The notes under the pieces are model-generated. The model searched no databases. It was not told the DNA's origin and saw only the letters and a program-made list of their open reading frames with translations. Positions 1 through 6,389 of a stretch of DNA of 6,547 bases are shown here, piece after piece; position 1 is the stretch's first letter, and each line of letters begins with the position of its first letter. This DNA is from Planctomycetota bacterium (GTDB lineage: Bacteria > Planctomycetota > Phycisphaerae > UBA1845 > PWPN01), in contig CP070790.1 of assembly GCA_020346805.1 (NCBI GenBank), positions 54,365-60,911 of the forward strand, written 5' to 3'. Both the position numbers and the translations under genes were made by a program.

Positions 1-49
1 AGGAAATTAGCCAGCGACCACATAACAATTGAAGAAACTGCTTCTCCAT
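1..49 (-). CDS. Possible 5' end of an unidentified minus-strand gene, cut by the window edge
   Basis: An ATG at 47-49 on the minus strand opens a frame of 16 codons (MEKQFLQLLCGRWLIS) that reaches the window edge without a stop. A purine-rich GAGGG lies nine bases upstream, a reasonable ribosome binding site. This is the only support. The fragment is too short to recognise, and codon bias cannot be judged on 16 codons. It lies just beyond the terminator at 76-105, so it would need readthrough or a promoter overlapping the end of the upstream unit, and I see no good promoter there. A second ATG at 21-23 in another frame has no ribosome binding site at usable spacing. The stretch could equally be non-coding. 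Confidence 0.35.
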   Translation of the reverse strand, partial: MEKQFLQLLCGRWLIS

Positions 50-75
50 CAAAAGGATCCCTCAGTCGACTATGG

Positions 76-105
76 AAAAAAACGCCCCAGAGTAACGAAT
101 CTGGC
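76..105 (-). terminator. Intrinsic terminator of the hisF-pilT-gspE-like-cvpA block
   Basis: Read on the minus strand, a 5-bp stem (CCAGA/TCTGG, at 100-104 and 87-91) encloses an 8-base loop. A further G-C pair is possible across a two-base bulge. A run of seven T follows at 76-82. The site begins about 62 bases past the cvpA stop, where a terminator of the block is expected. The stem is short, so termination may be incomplete. Confidence 0.6.
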
Positions 106-166
106 ACTCCCACCAAAACCGAATAATATATTTGGTCGATAATCTGAGGACGTTATCAAAAAATCA

Positions 167-2014
167 TCACCGGGCCACAAGATTCAGAGGTTTGAGATCG
201 ATATTGTTTCGACCGGTGTTTAATGTCGCCGGACGTGTTCCCGGAGGAACATGGAAAAGGAAATAATAAGAATAGTCGCCTCGCAAATTATTCTTCTTGA
301 TCCGAGTGAACTTGGGCAGGCGGGCCATCCCTCGCGATATCTCATCCAGATATATTAATTCGAAATACTGCCGACCGCTTACACTGGCAATCGCATAAAC
401 ACCAACCGGCCTGTAGTTTTTACCCGCAGCATCGATGAGATAAATATTACCGATTTTATCGACCGCCCCGCCCATAATTTGCCCCAACCAACTCAGTGGA
501 TTAAGTTTCTCCACGCTTAACTGCAGCAAACGCTTTCCCTCAGGCACCTCGAACGTCTCGATCGGTGCATTATTACCTTGCCGCGGCTGCCAATCATTAT
601 CCAGTTGGGCGATGACCCGCCCCCCTCGAATCACCCCGCTACCCACATCGATATCACTGCCGTTGTAGTCGGTCAATGCCCGTTGAAAGGGTAGTTTGTC
701 GGAAAATTGTGACTCTTTCTGCGATGCCCCGATCCCGGAAACCCGATCCCGCCTGGGTCTGGTTTTTGGGGACGTCTTTTTCTCAGACTTGCTTTTCTTG
801 GAAACGGTATTTTGTTTCTTCTTTTTGCTGCCCTCGTCTGAAGCCTTGCTCGCTTTCGATGGTTGATTGCTAACGCCTTGCGAAGGCCTGATTTCCGCCC
901 GGGCGTTCAGCTTATATTCGAGATATAGGGGCGTGAACTCCGCCTTATCCGGAACTTCAAAAACAAAAGTAAACTCAGGATTGCCCTCTTTTGATTCTCG
1001 GACAATACCTTCGCCACGATATAACTGTACCAGCCGATAGCGAACTTCCTCGGCCGCCGCGTTTATCCCCGAAAGGAAATACTCCTTGGGATCGCCGCCT
1101 TTGCGATCGATAGCTAACAGGCGCACCTGTTCGGTAGTAAAGCGGTGGACATTATCGCTATCCTGCGCCTTGCTTCTGACTACCGCACTAATAGCAATCC
1201 GTTTCATGCCCACTTCCGGATCTTCGGCCCGTTTGACGAACTTAATCATATCCTTGCCCGCATCCTTGAACCGCTCAGGAACGTACAACTCACCGGGCTT
1301 CAAATCCCGATAATCCTTAATACGAAGAGATTCAGGTTCCACCGTCATCCGTGAGCCGGGTGATTGACCGGCCCGGGCTCGATGCAGACTATCGATAAAA
1401 TCAGGATAAACCGCTTTCAGGCGATTCCGGCCGGCTAAGGAGTTATTAGAAAGATGCGAAACCAGACCGGCAGCAAAAGCATCAGGTGCAAACCAAAGAC
1501 TCTGGCGTTCCCGCTTGACCTTACTCCAATCCTTGATCGAAGCCCGGGTAACCGTTTCCTCTACCGTAGGATCATCCAAGGGAATCACCTCGTTCTTTTC
1601 GGTATCGATAAGCGCGTATCTGCTGAAACCTAAAATTCGTGAGCCAAAAGGAAGCATCTGAAAACCGATGGCCAGCATACCGACAATAATCATGGCGGTA
1701 ACGAATCCCAACAGTCCCCCAACGGCCCGATCTACATAAATGGGAAAATGCATATTCCCCACTATCAACTGATCGGTCAACAATCGTAAAACCAACAAGG
1801 TGAGAATAAATACCGCCAGCAGAGCTATCGCCCTCCCGTGATCCGGCTGATACTCAATGAGTTTGGCGAAATAAATATCTTCATAAAAACCAAAGGCCAG
1901 CCCCGCCGACAAAATGGTCAGTATACAAGAGATTAAGGCGCTGAATAAACCTTGTAATCCCTGGTAAAATGTAATCGCTAAAACCAATACAACAACAAAT
2001 AGCGAGAACCACAT
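167..2014 (-). CDS. CvpA-like inner-membrane protein with long extension carrying two repeated beta-rich domains
   Basis: The 615-residue protein has four predicted membrane spans near residues 3-18, 24-43, 61-80 and 98-119, with a glycine-rich VDRAVGGLLGFV start to the last span, as in CvpA/colicin V production proteins. E. coli CvpA has about 160 residues, so most of this protein is extension. Residues 170-215 are a soluble helical-looking segment (SLWFAPDAFAAGLVSHLS onward). Two similar domains follow at about 240-373 and 455-613, separated by a Lys/Ser-rich linker at 385-423. Each has a KR-hydrophobic strand, an L-x-ID strand and a closing aromatic strand ending in V-P. Four spans put both ends on the same side, but which side is not clear. 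The start lies 6 bases after the preceding stop, and its GAAGGG ribosome site overlaps that stop. Two consecutive TGA codons end the frame. Molecular function unknown; the CvpA-like N-terminus is the secure part. Confidence 0.75.
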   Translation of the reverse strand: MWFSLFVVVLVLAITFYQGLQGLFSALISCILTILSAGLAFGFYEDIYFAKLIEYQPDHGRAIALLAVFILTLLVLRLLTDQLIVGNMHFPIYVDRAVGGLLGFVTAMIIVGMLAIGFQMLPFGSRILGFSRYALIDTEKNEVIPLDDPTVEETVTRASIKDWSKVKRERQSLWFAPDAFAAGLVSHLSNNSLAGRNRLKAVYPDFIDSLHRARAGQSPGSRMTVEPESLRIKDYRDLKPGELYVPERFKDAGKDMIKFVKRAEDPEVGMKRIAISAVVRSKAQDSDNVHRFTTEQVRLLAIDRKGGDPKEYFLSGINAAAEEVRYRLVQLYRGEGIVRESKEGNPEFTFVFEVPDKAEFTPLYLEYKLNARAEIRPSQGVSNQPSKASKASDEGSKKKKQNTVSKKSKSEKKTSPKTRPRRDRVSGIGASQKESQFSDKLPFQRALTDYNGSDIDVGSGVIRGGRVIAQLDNDWQPRQGNNAPIETFEVPEGKRLLQLSVEKLNPLSWLGQIMGGAVDKIGNIYLIDAAGKNYRPVGVYAIASVSGRQYFELIYLDEISRGMARLPKFTRIKKNNLRGDYSYYFLFHVPPGTRPATLNTGRNNIDLKPLNLVAR

Positions 2015-2020
2015 CCTGAA

Positions 2021-3814
2021 TTACCCTTCTTTCTTAGGCAAACTGGCAGCCTTCTTAACCGTATCACCATCATTACTTCGAAGGGCTCGCAGTACTTCGT
2101 TCATACTGGTGGTACCCTCAATAACTTTCTGCAGACCCACTTCCTGAAGATAATGCATACCGTTCTTTCGCGCCTGGGCTCTGATAGCGTTCACCGGTTG
2201 GCCTTTACGAATCGACTCACGTATATCATCATCAATATAAAGAATTTCAAACACCCCCGTTCGGCCGAAGTACCCGCTGCCCTGGCAGTTCGAACAAAGG
2301 ACGGGATTGCCTTTTGAATCCACAAGCCCCTCCGGTGGGGTGCGATAAAAATGCTCTATCTTATCCACCGGTATATTGGCCTTTTTCAGCAGTTGCCGAT
2401 CCGGCCGGTACGCTTGCCGACAGGCTATACAGAGTTTGCGAACCAAACGCTGACAACACACCGCCAATAACGAATCCGCAACCGTATCCATATCACCAGC
2501 CAGACTGACCAGTTTCTTAAGGGCTTCAAAACTGTCTCTGGCCTGTATACCCATATATATTTTCTTGATCATACCGGCAGTGACCGCCAGGTGAGCGGTT
2601 TCGCGATCCATACAATCACTGACCATAACTACATCCGGCTCACGCCGCAGCACCGTCTGAAGCTGTCGTGCATAACTGGCTTCATGCTTGGTAGAATCAT
2701 AAACGTGCTGGGTGATATTCTCCATATCCATCAGCGGTTGAATCTCCAGGGTCAACAGGTTCTGCATAAACGCATCATGTTGACGGAGGGCGGCGTAGAG
2801 AGTGGTGGTAATCCCGCTGCGACGCGGTCCGCTCACCACCATCAGGCCTTTGGATTCATTGATAAGTTTCTCAAATAACTCTACCTGTTTAGCGGGCATC
2901 CCCAGATCGTTCACTCGGAGCCGGTTTTCATCCCCCACAATCCGCATGGCAAGTTTTTCGTGCTTGGTGGTACCACTCGACTGAACCTCTATCTCCGTCA
3001 TACCGCCCCCAACGCCACTGATTGCACACCTGACCTCCCCTGCTTGCGGCCGGCGCTTTTCCTCGATATCAAGACTCGCGGCATTTTTAATAAAATTCAG
3101 TGCTCCCTCAGACTCTTCCCTACTCAGTAGATCGTCCTGAAGAGTCAAAACACCATCAATGCGATAACGCAATTCCGAGGCACTACTGCCTACCAGCAAC
3201 TCAACATCCGTAGCCCGACGCCAAAGGGCATCAAAAAGCAGATTTTGGGCGGCTTCGTAGGCTTTAATCTGCTCGGGTTCGGTGGGAACGGCAACTTTTT
3301 CTCCCTTGCTGCTATTGATTCGTACCCGCTCCACCGCATCCAGTACCTTGCTTTTTTGCTTCCCCAGACTCAACAGCCAACCCTTAATATGCGCCGGTGT
3401 GAATACGCGGACATTAGCTTCCACATAACCATTACGAATAACCACGTACACACAACAAACACCTACCGTAATCACAAACCACAGGGCAAAACCGGCCACA
3501 AATAATCCCGTGGTACTCCAAGGCAGCAGCAACATGATCGCAAAGCCAACTGCACCACCTCCCAGGATGATGCCGTTCCACATCTCACGATTCAATCGGC
3601 GAAGATGCTGCGTGTCCTTATCAACCCATTCACAAAAAGACCACCAACCAAACAGTGTAACCAATATAAACACGATGCGAATCCAACTGGTGTATCCCCC
3701 GGGTTTGGGCAGTTCTGCCAGCGGATCCGCAGCCAATGCTACCGCCGGCACAAATAAAAAACCCCACATCAAGCCGGCGGCAAGAAAAAACAATATGGAC
3801 TTGTTCTTAAACAT
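2021..3814 (-). CDS. Membrane-anchored GspE/PilB-like protein with degenerate ATPase motifs (likely pseudo-ATPase)
   Basis: 597 residues. Residues 6-28 resemble a signal peptide or first span (AVALA before ADPL), followed by spans near 43-63, 80-100 and 104-127. Residues 64-79 are basic, which would place the rest in the cytosol. From about 185 to 580 it follows the secretion/pilus ATPase fold: an RYRIDGVL strand (216-223), ATPase core (323-440), a CQRLVRKLC helix (454-462), a zinc tetracysteine (C462, C465, C507, C510) and GRTGVFEIL (517-525). Catalytic motifs are altered. Walker A reads GPRRSGITTT (329-338) with Ile335 for the lysine. The Asp box reads TLEIQPL instead of T-x-EDPVE. Walker B reads VMVSDCMD (396-403) instead of VMVGEIRD. 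The His box (415-427) has no histidine. Typical GspE and PilB proteins have no membrane spans. AGGAG five bases before the ATG supports this start. Inferred role: structural or regulatory partner of the neighbouring PilT. Confidence 0.85.
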   Translation of the reverse strand: MFKNKSILFFLAAGLMWGFLFVPAVALAADPLAELPKPGGYTSWIRIVFILVTLFGWWSFCEWVDKDTQHLRRLNREMWNGIILGGGAVGFAIMLLLPWSTTGLFVAGFALWFVITVGVCCVYVVIRNGYVEANVRVFTPAHIKGWLLSLGKQKSKVLDAVERVRINSSKGEKVAVPTEPEQIKAYEAAQNLLFDALWRRATDVELLVGSSASELRYRIDGVLTLQDDLLSREESEGALNFIKNAASLDIEEKRRPQAGEVRCAISGVGGGMTEIEVQSSGTTKHEKLAMRIVGDENRLRVNDLGMPAKQVELFEKLINESKGLMVVSGPRRSGITTTLYAALRQHDAFMQNLLTLEIQPLMDMENITQHVYDSTKHEASYARQLQTVLRREPDVVMVSDCMDRETAHLAVTAGMIKKIYMGIQARDSFEALKKLVSLAGDMDTVADSLLAVCCQRLVRKLCIACRQAYRPDRQLLKKANIPVDKIEHFYRTPPEGLVDSKGNPVLCSNCQGSGYFGRTGVFEILYIDDDIRESIRKGQPVNAIRAQARKNGMHYLQEVGLQKVIEGTTSMNEVLRALRSNDGDTVKKAASLPKKEG

Positions 3815-3847
3815 GGATGCTCCTATTAAACGTCATCCAACAAAATA

Positions 3848-5041
3848 CTATCCGAGAATTCCGCCGGTGGCGCCACCGGCAGAGATGCCCTTCAGTCTCA
3901 TCTTCAACTCCTGCGGGTTGGGCGAATTAGCATAAGCTACATCCGTTTCAATAAACTCATTCTCAACCAGATTCTTCAGGCACTCGTTCATGTCCAGCAT
4001 CCCCTCCTGCTGAGACATGCGAATTACCTTGGGCAGCTCGTCTTCCCGTTTCTCGTCAATCAACTTGCGAACCGTGGGATTGGCAAACATGATCTCCACC
4101 GTCGGCACCCGAGCCAGACCGGGCTTGATGGTCGGCAACAATTTTTGGCAAATAATCGCCTGCAGGTTATAGGCCATCGTCTGTCGAATCAGATCGCGAG
4201 AAGCCTCCGGCAATAAGTCGAGAATACGGTTAATGGTCTGAGGACTACTCGAGGCGTGAACCGTTCCAAACACCAGGTGTCCGGTTTCGGCGGCATTCAA
4301 GGCCGCCATAAATGTTTCCTCGTCACGCATCTCTCCAATCAGCACCACGTCCGGATCTTCACGCATCAAGTATTTCAAGGCATCCCCAAAACTGTCGACA
4401 TCAACGTGGACCTCACGCTGATTGATCAAGGCTTTCTTGTCTTCAAACAGATATTCAATCGGATCTTCAATGGTCACAATATGGCAGGCCCGATGGGCGT
4501 TAATGTAATCGAGGGCCGCGGCAATAGTCGTCGATTTGCCCGAACCGGTTATCCCCGCCAACAATACCATACCCTGATGGTATTCCGTAATCTTGTAAAT
4601 GGATTTTGGCAAATGCAGATCGTCAAAGTTCAATACTTCCGCGTTAACCCGCCGGGCCGCCACACTCAACGTCCCTCGCTGACGAAAAGCATTTACTCGA
4701 AAACGGTCCTTCAGCTGATAGGCAAAGTCGGTGGCCCCTTTCTCAGCCAACTGCTTCTTCTGATGGTCGTTCATTATCTCCAACCAAATTTCCTCCACCT
4801 CCTCAGCGCTCATCGGAGGACCTTTAAGTGGACGGAGTATGGCCTTGTGCCGAATGTGTACCCGGGCACCGGACTTGAAATGCAGGTCCGACGCCTTCAG
4901 TTCGGTAACGTAATTAAGGTATTTATGAATTCGCGGCTCAGCCTTCGTGGATTCTTTCACATCCTCCAACGGCTCAACATCAGCTTGGTCCTTGATTTCA
5001 GCCTCTACTTGCCTGCCTACTTTCGCTTGTGTATCTGCCAT
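3848..5041 (-). CDS. pilT: PilT-family hexameric ATPase
   Basis: 397 residues, slightly longer than typical PilT (about 340-370) because of an acidic, charged N-terminal extension of about 36 residues. The PilT N-domain signature ASDLHFKSG is at 50-58. Walker A GITGSGKST is at 163-171 with Lys169. The Asp box TIEDPIEY is at 190-197, Walker B DVVLIGEMRD at 231-240 with Glu237, and the His box HLVFGTVHA at 255-263. AIICQKLLP (295-303) and EIMFANPTVRKLI (316-328) correspond to the late PilT motifs. All catalytic residues are present, so an active cytosolic motor is predicted; classical PilT drives type IV pilus retraction. No pilin, PilC or PilM-N-O gene is nearby, so pilus retraction is not shown here; the partner may be the GspE-like protein 33 bases downstream. 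GGAG eight bases before the ATG fixes the start. The Gly-rich C-terminus is encoded by an 18-bp palindrome. Confidence 0.93.
   Translation of the reverse strand: MADTQAKVGRQVEAEIKDQADVEPLEDVKESTKAEPRIHKYLNYVTELKASDLHFKSGARVHIRHKAILRPLKGPPMSAEEVEEIWLEIMNDHQKKQLAEKGATDFAYQLKDRFRVNAFRQRGTLSVAARRVNAEVLNFDDLHLPKSIYKITEYHQGMVLLAGITGSGKSTTIAAALDYINAHRACHIVTIEDPIEYLFEDKKALINQREVHVDVDSFGDALKYLMREDPDVVLIGEMRDEETFMAALNAAETGHLVFGTVHASSSPQTINRILDLLPEASRDLIRQTMAYNLQAIICQKLLPTIKPGLARVPTVEIMFANPTVRKLIDEKREDELPKVIRMSQQEGMLDMNECLKNLVENEFIETDVAYANSPNPQELKMRLKGISAGGATGGILG
3863..3880. repeat. 18-bp perfect GC-rich palindrome at the 3' end of pilT
   Basis: GCCGGTGGCGCCACCGGC equals its own reverse complement. 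It lies inside the last codons of pilT, encoding the Ala-Gly-Gly-Ala-Thr-Gly run, 15 bases before the stop codon. As RNA it can form a 7-bp stem with a four-base loop. Only a weak T-rich patch (TTTTG) lies about 20 bases downstream on the minus strand, so it is not a standard terminator. It could stabilise the upstream message or reduce readthrough into the GspE-like gene. It could also be a by-product of Gly/Ala codons. Confidence 0.6.
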
Positions 5042-5074
5042 TGCTTCGACTCCAATATGCCGATTAAAAATAAA

Positions 5075-5842
5075 TCACAGTCGAACGGGAATACCCCGAT
5101 CGGCCATAAGTTGTTTGGTCTCACCAATCGTATACGTCCCAAAATGAAAAATGCTTGCCGCCAGGACGGCATCCGCTTTACCGATGGTCACCGCGTCGGC
5201 CAGATGTTCGGGGCGACCCGCACCGCCGGAGGCAACCACCGGAATACCAACCGCCTCGGAAACCGCCCGCGTAATTTCAAGATCATAACCGTTTTGCGTC
5301 CCGTCGGCATCCATACAGGTTAATACGATCTCACCCGCCCCCAGTTGTTCAACCTGCCGGGCCCAGGGAACCGCCTCCAATCCCGTCGGGATTCGCCCAC
5401 CATGAATATGCACATCCCAGAATTCCCGACCGTTCACTCGCACCCGTTTGGGATCTATGTTAACCACAATACACTGCTTGCCGAAACGTTCCGCCGCCCA
5501 CCGCACGAATTGCGGATCCTTGACCGCCGCTGAATTTATCGAAACCTTGTCGGCACCGGCATTAAGCAAGTCGCGAATATCCTCCAGCGTCCGGATCCCG
5601 CCTCCAACCGTCAGGGGCATAAATACCTGTTCTGCCGTATGAGCCACCACCTCAAGCATGATATCACGCTCCTCGTGGCTGGCGGTGATATCCAGAAATA
5701 CCACCTCGTCGGCACCCTCCTGCTCGTACCGCTGGGAGATTTCAACCGGATCCCCGGCATCCCGAAGATTGACGAAATTCACCCCCTTGACCACTCGGCC
5801 GGCATGAACATCAAGACAGGGGATAATTCGCTTTGCTAGCAT
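5075..5842 (-). CDS. hisF: Imidazole glycerol phosphate synthase, cyclase subunit HisF
   Basis: HisF is the cyclase half of the HisF-HisH enzyme. It uses ammonia from HisH to convert PRFAR into imidazole glycerol phosphate and AICAR in histidine biosynthesis, in the cytosol. The 255-residue protein is full length for the family and starts with the canonical [12 protein letters not shown]. The catalytic aspartates sit at the standard positions, Asp11 (CLD) and Asp130 (NID). Phosphate-binding loops of the (beta/alpha)8 barrel are visible at VGGGIR (79-84), SGGAG (205-209) and AAS (228-230), and DITA (51-54) and DGTQNGYDL (180-188) are also typical. hisH, hisA and other his genes are not in the window. 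It is first in the minus-strand block, 33 bases before pilT, so it may supply the promoter for the ATPase genes. The ribosome binding site is poor: the nearest GGA is 12 bases before the ATG. The start is set by family alignment. Confidence 0.97.
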   Translation of the reverse strand: MLAKRIIPCLDVHAGRVVKGVNFVNLRDAGDPVEISQRYEQEGADEVVFLDITASHEERDIMLEVVAHTAEQVFMPLTVGGGIRTLEDIRDLLNAGADKVSINSAAVKDPQFVRWAAERFGKQCIVVNIDPKRVRVNGREFWDVHIHGGRIPTGLEAVPWARQVEQLGAGEIVLTCMDADGTQNGYDLEITRAVSEAVGIPVVASGGAGRPEHLADAVTIGKADAVLAASIFHFGTYTIGETKQLMADRGIPVRL

Positions 5843-5869
5843 CGACTAACCAATTCCAAAATAATGTAT

Positions 5870-5896
5870 CCCGAGCAAATCCGGAATGACCTCGGG
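5870..5896 (-). promoter_or_regulatory. Inverted repeat in the hisF leader
   Basis: A perfect 6-bp repeat, CCCGAG at 5870-5875 and CTCGGG at 5891-5896, encloses 15 bases that include the palindrome TCCGGA. It lies 28 to 54 bases before the hisF start, inside the leader expected from the candidate promoter at 5960-5989. No T run follows, so it is not a terminator as it stands. I see no histidine-rich leader peptide. It may be an RNA hairpin or a chance repeat. Confidence 0.3.
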
Positions 5897-5959
5897 CTGG
5901 ACCATATCAATAAGTCGGCAAGGTGCAGTCCCGTCCCTTTCAGAAACTGCCAATATACT

Positions 5960-5989
5960 ATTTTACGCGATATCACATAACCGGTTCAA
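5960..5989 (-). promoter_or_regulatory. Candidate sigma-70-type promoter for hisF and the downstream block
   Basis: On the minus strand, TTGAAC (5984-5989; four of six consensus bases) and TAAAAT (5960-5965; five of six) are separated by 18 bases. Transcription would begin near 5953, giving a leader of about 110 bases before hisF. Position and orientation suit the block, but the match is moderate and AT-rich boxes are common here. Confidence 0.35.
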
Positions 5990-6005
5990 GTGCCACTACA
6001 CACTG

Positions 6006-6020
6006 TAACTTATGAAGTTA
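6006..6020. repeat. Short perfect dyad TAACTT-ATG-AAGTTA
   Basis: Two 6-bp arms separated by three bases, about 17 bases upstream of the candidate hisF -35 box. The size suits a small dimeric repressor or activator site, but a 6-bp dyad also arises easily by chance. Confidence 0.3.
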
Positions 6021-6073
6021 TACGCCAAACTCCCAAGCCACAGGGCGTGGTCAAATCCCCTGCTCCCGATACA

Positions 6074-6094
6074 TTCTATAAACATATTATAGAA
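6074..6094. repeat. 8-bp AT-rich inverted repeat with 5-base spacer
   Basis: TTCTATAA (6074-6081) and TTATAGAA (6087-6094) are exact reverse complements around ACATA. The 21-bp dyad lies about 85 bases upstream of the candidate hisF -35 box and about 340 bases before the plus-strand gene. No T run follows on either strand, which argues against a terminator. An operator for a dimeric regulator is the simplest reading. Confidence 0.4.
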
Positions 6095-6383
6095 CTACCG
6101 ACAAAAAAATCGACCGCGCCGAAAAACAGAGTGTCATACATGATTTTAATGCATCGACGAAACCTCTTCTTCACCTGCATCTGCGTCCTGTTAATCCGGA
6201 CATTCACGGGAATTTCCTTTGACGGCTTCGATGCCATCTGAAACGGGAACACCGGTTTGTTTGGCACCCATCAATCCGACGGAACCTGCGATATCGAAAC
6301 CTCACCCACCACAAAAACACCACACAATACCGGTGATATTGGTAAAGGGCATACGGCTGGACTTTTGTCTGATAGTGCACGAT

Positions 6384-6389
6384 CATAAT
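6384..6389 (+). promoter_or_regulatory. Weak candidate -10 box for the exported-protein gene
   Basis: CATAAT matches five of six bases of the -10 consensus and lies about 43 bases before the ATG. The best -35-like string, TTGTCT at 6365-6370, is only 13 bases upstream, too close for a standard promoter. Another sigma factor or a different start site may be used. Confidence 0.2.

Noticed and set aside
4256..5323. Long plus-strand open frame (355 codons) antisense to pilT and hisF
   Set aside because: It runs across two well-recognised minus-strand genes and the gap between them, has no recognisable motif, and is explained as a shadow of their codon use.
5978..6060. T-arm-like strings (GGTTCAAG near 5983, GGTCAAATCC near 6049) suggesting a tRNA
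   Set aside because: The 5-bp T stem does not pair in either case, and no acceptor stem, anticodon arm or D arm could be laid out around them.
6100..6120. Seven-T run on the minus strand (6103-6109) as an intrinsic terminator
   Set aside because: No stable GC-rich stem precedes the T run on that strand, and no confident gene ends just upstream of it.
5990..6241. Plus-strand open frame of 83 codons in the intergenic region
   Set aside because: It needs a GTG start without a ribosome binding site, shows no domain or coding-like pattern, and covers the dyads at 6006-6094.
6076..6267. Minus-strand open frame of 63 codons in the intergenic region
   Set aside because: GTG start with no ribosome site. 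The same frame upstream of a TGA at about 6270 also reads open, but no ATG or homologue supports a gene, so I treat it as chance or remnant.
5980..6334. Three copies of the palindrome ACCGGT in the intergenic region (5980, 6251, 6329)
   Set aside because: The same hexamer also occurs inside the genes (for example near 2193, 2368 and 4544), so it is a common word in this sequence rather than a specific operator.
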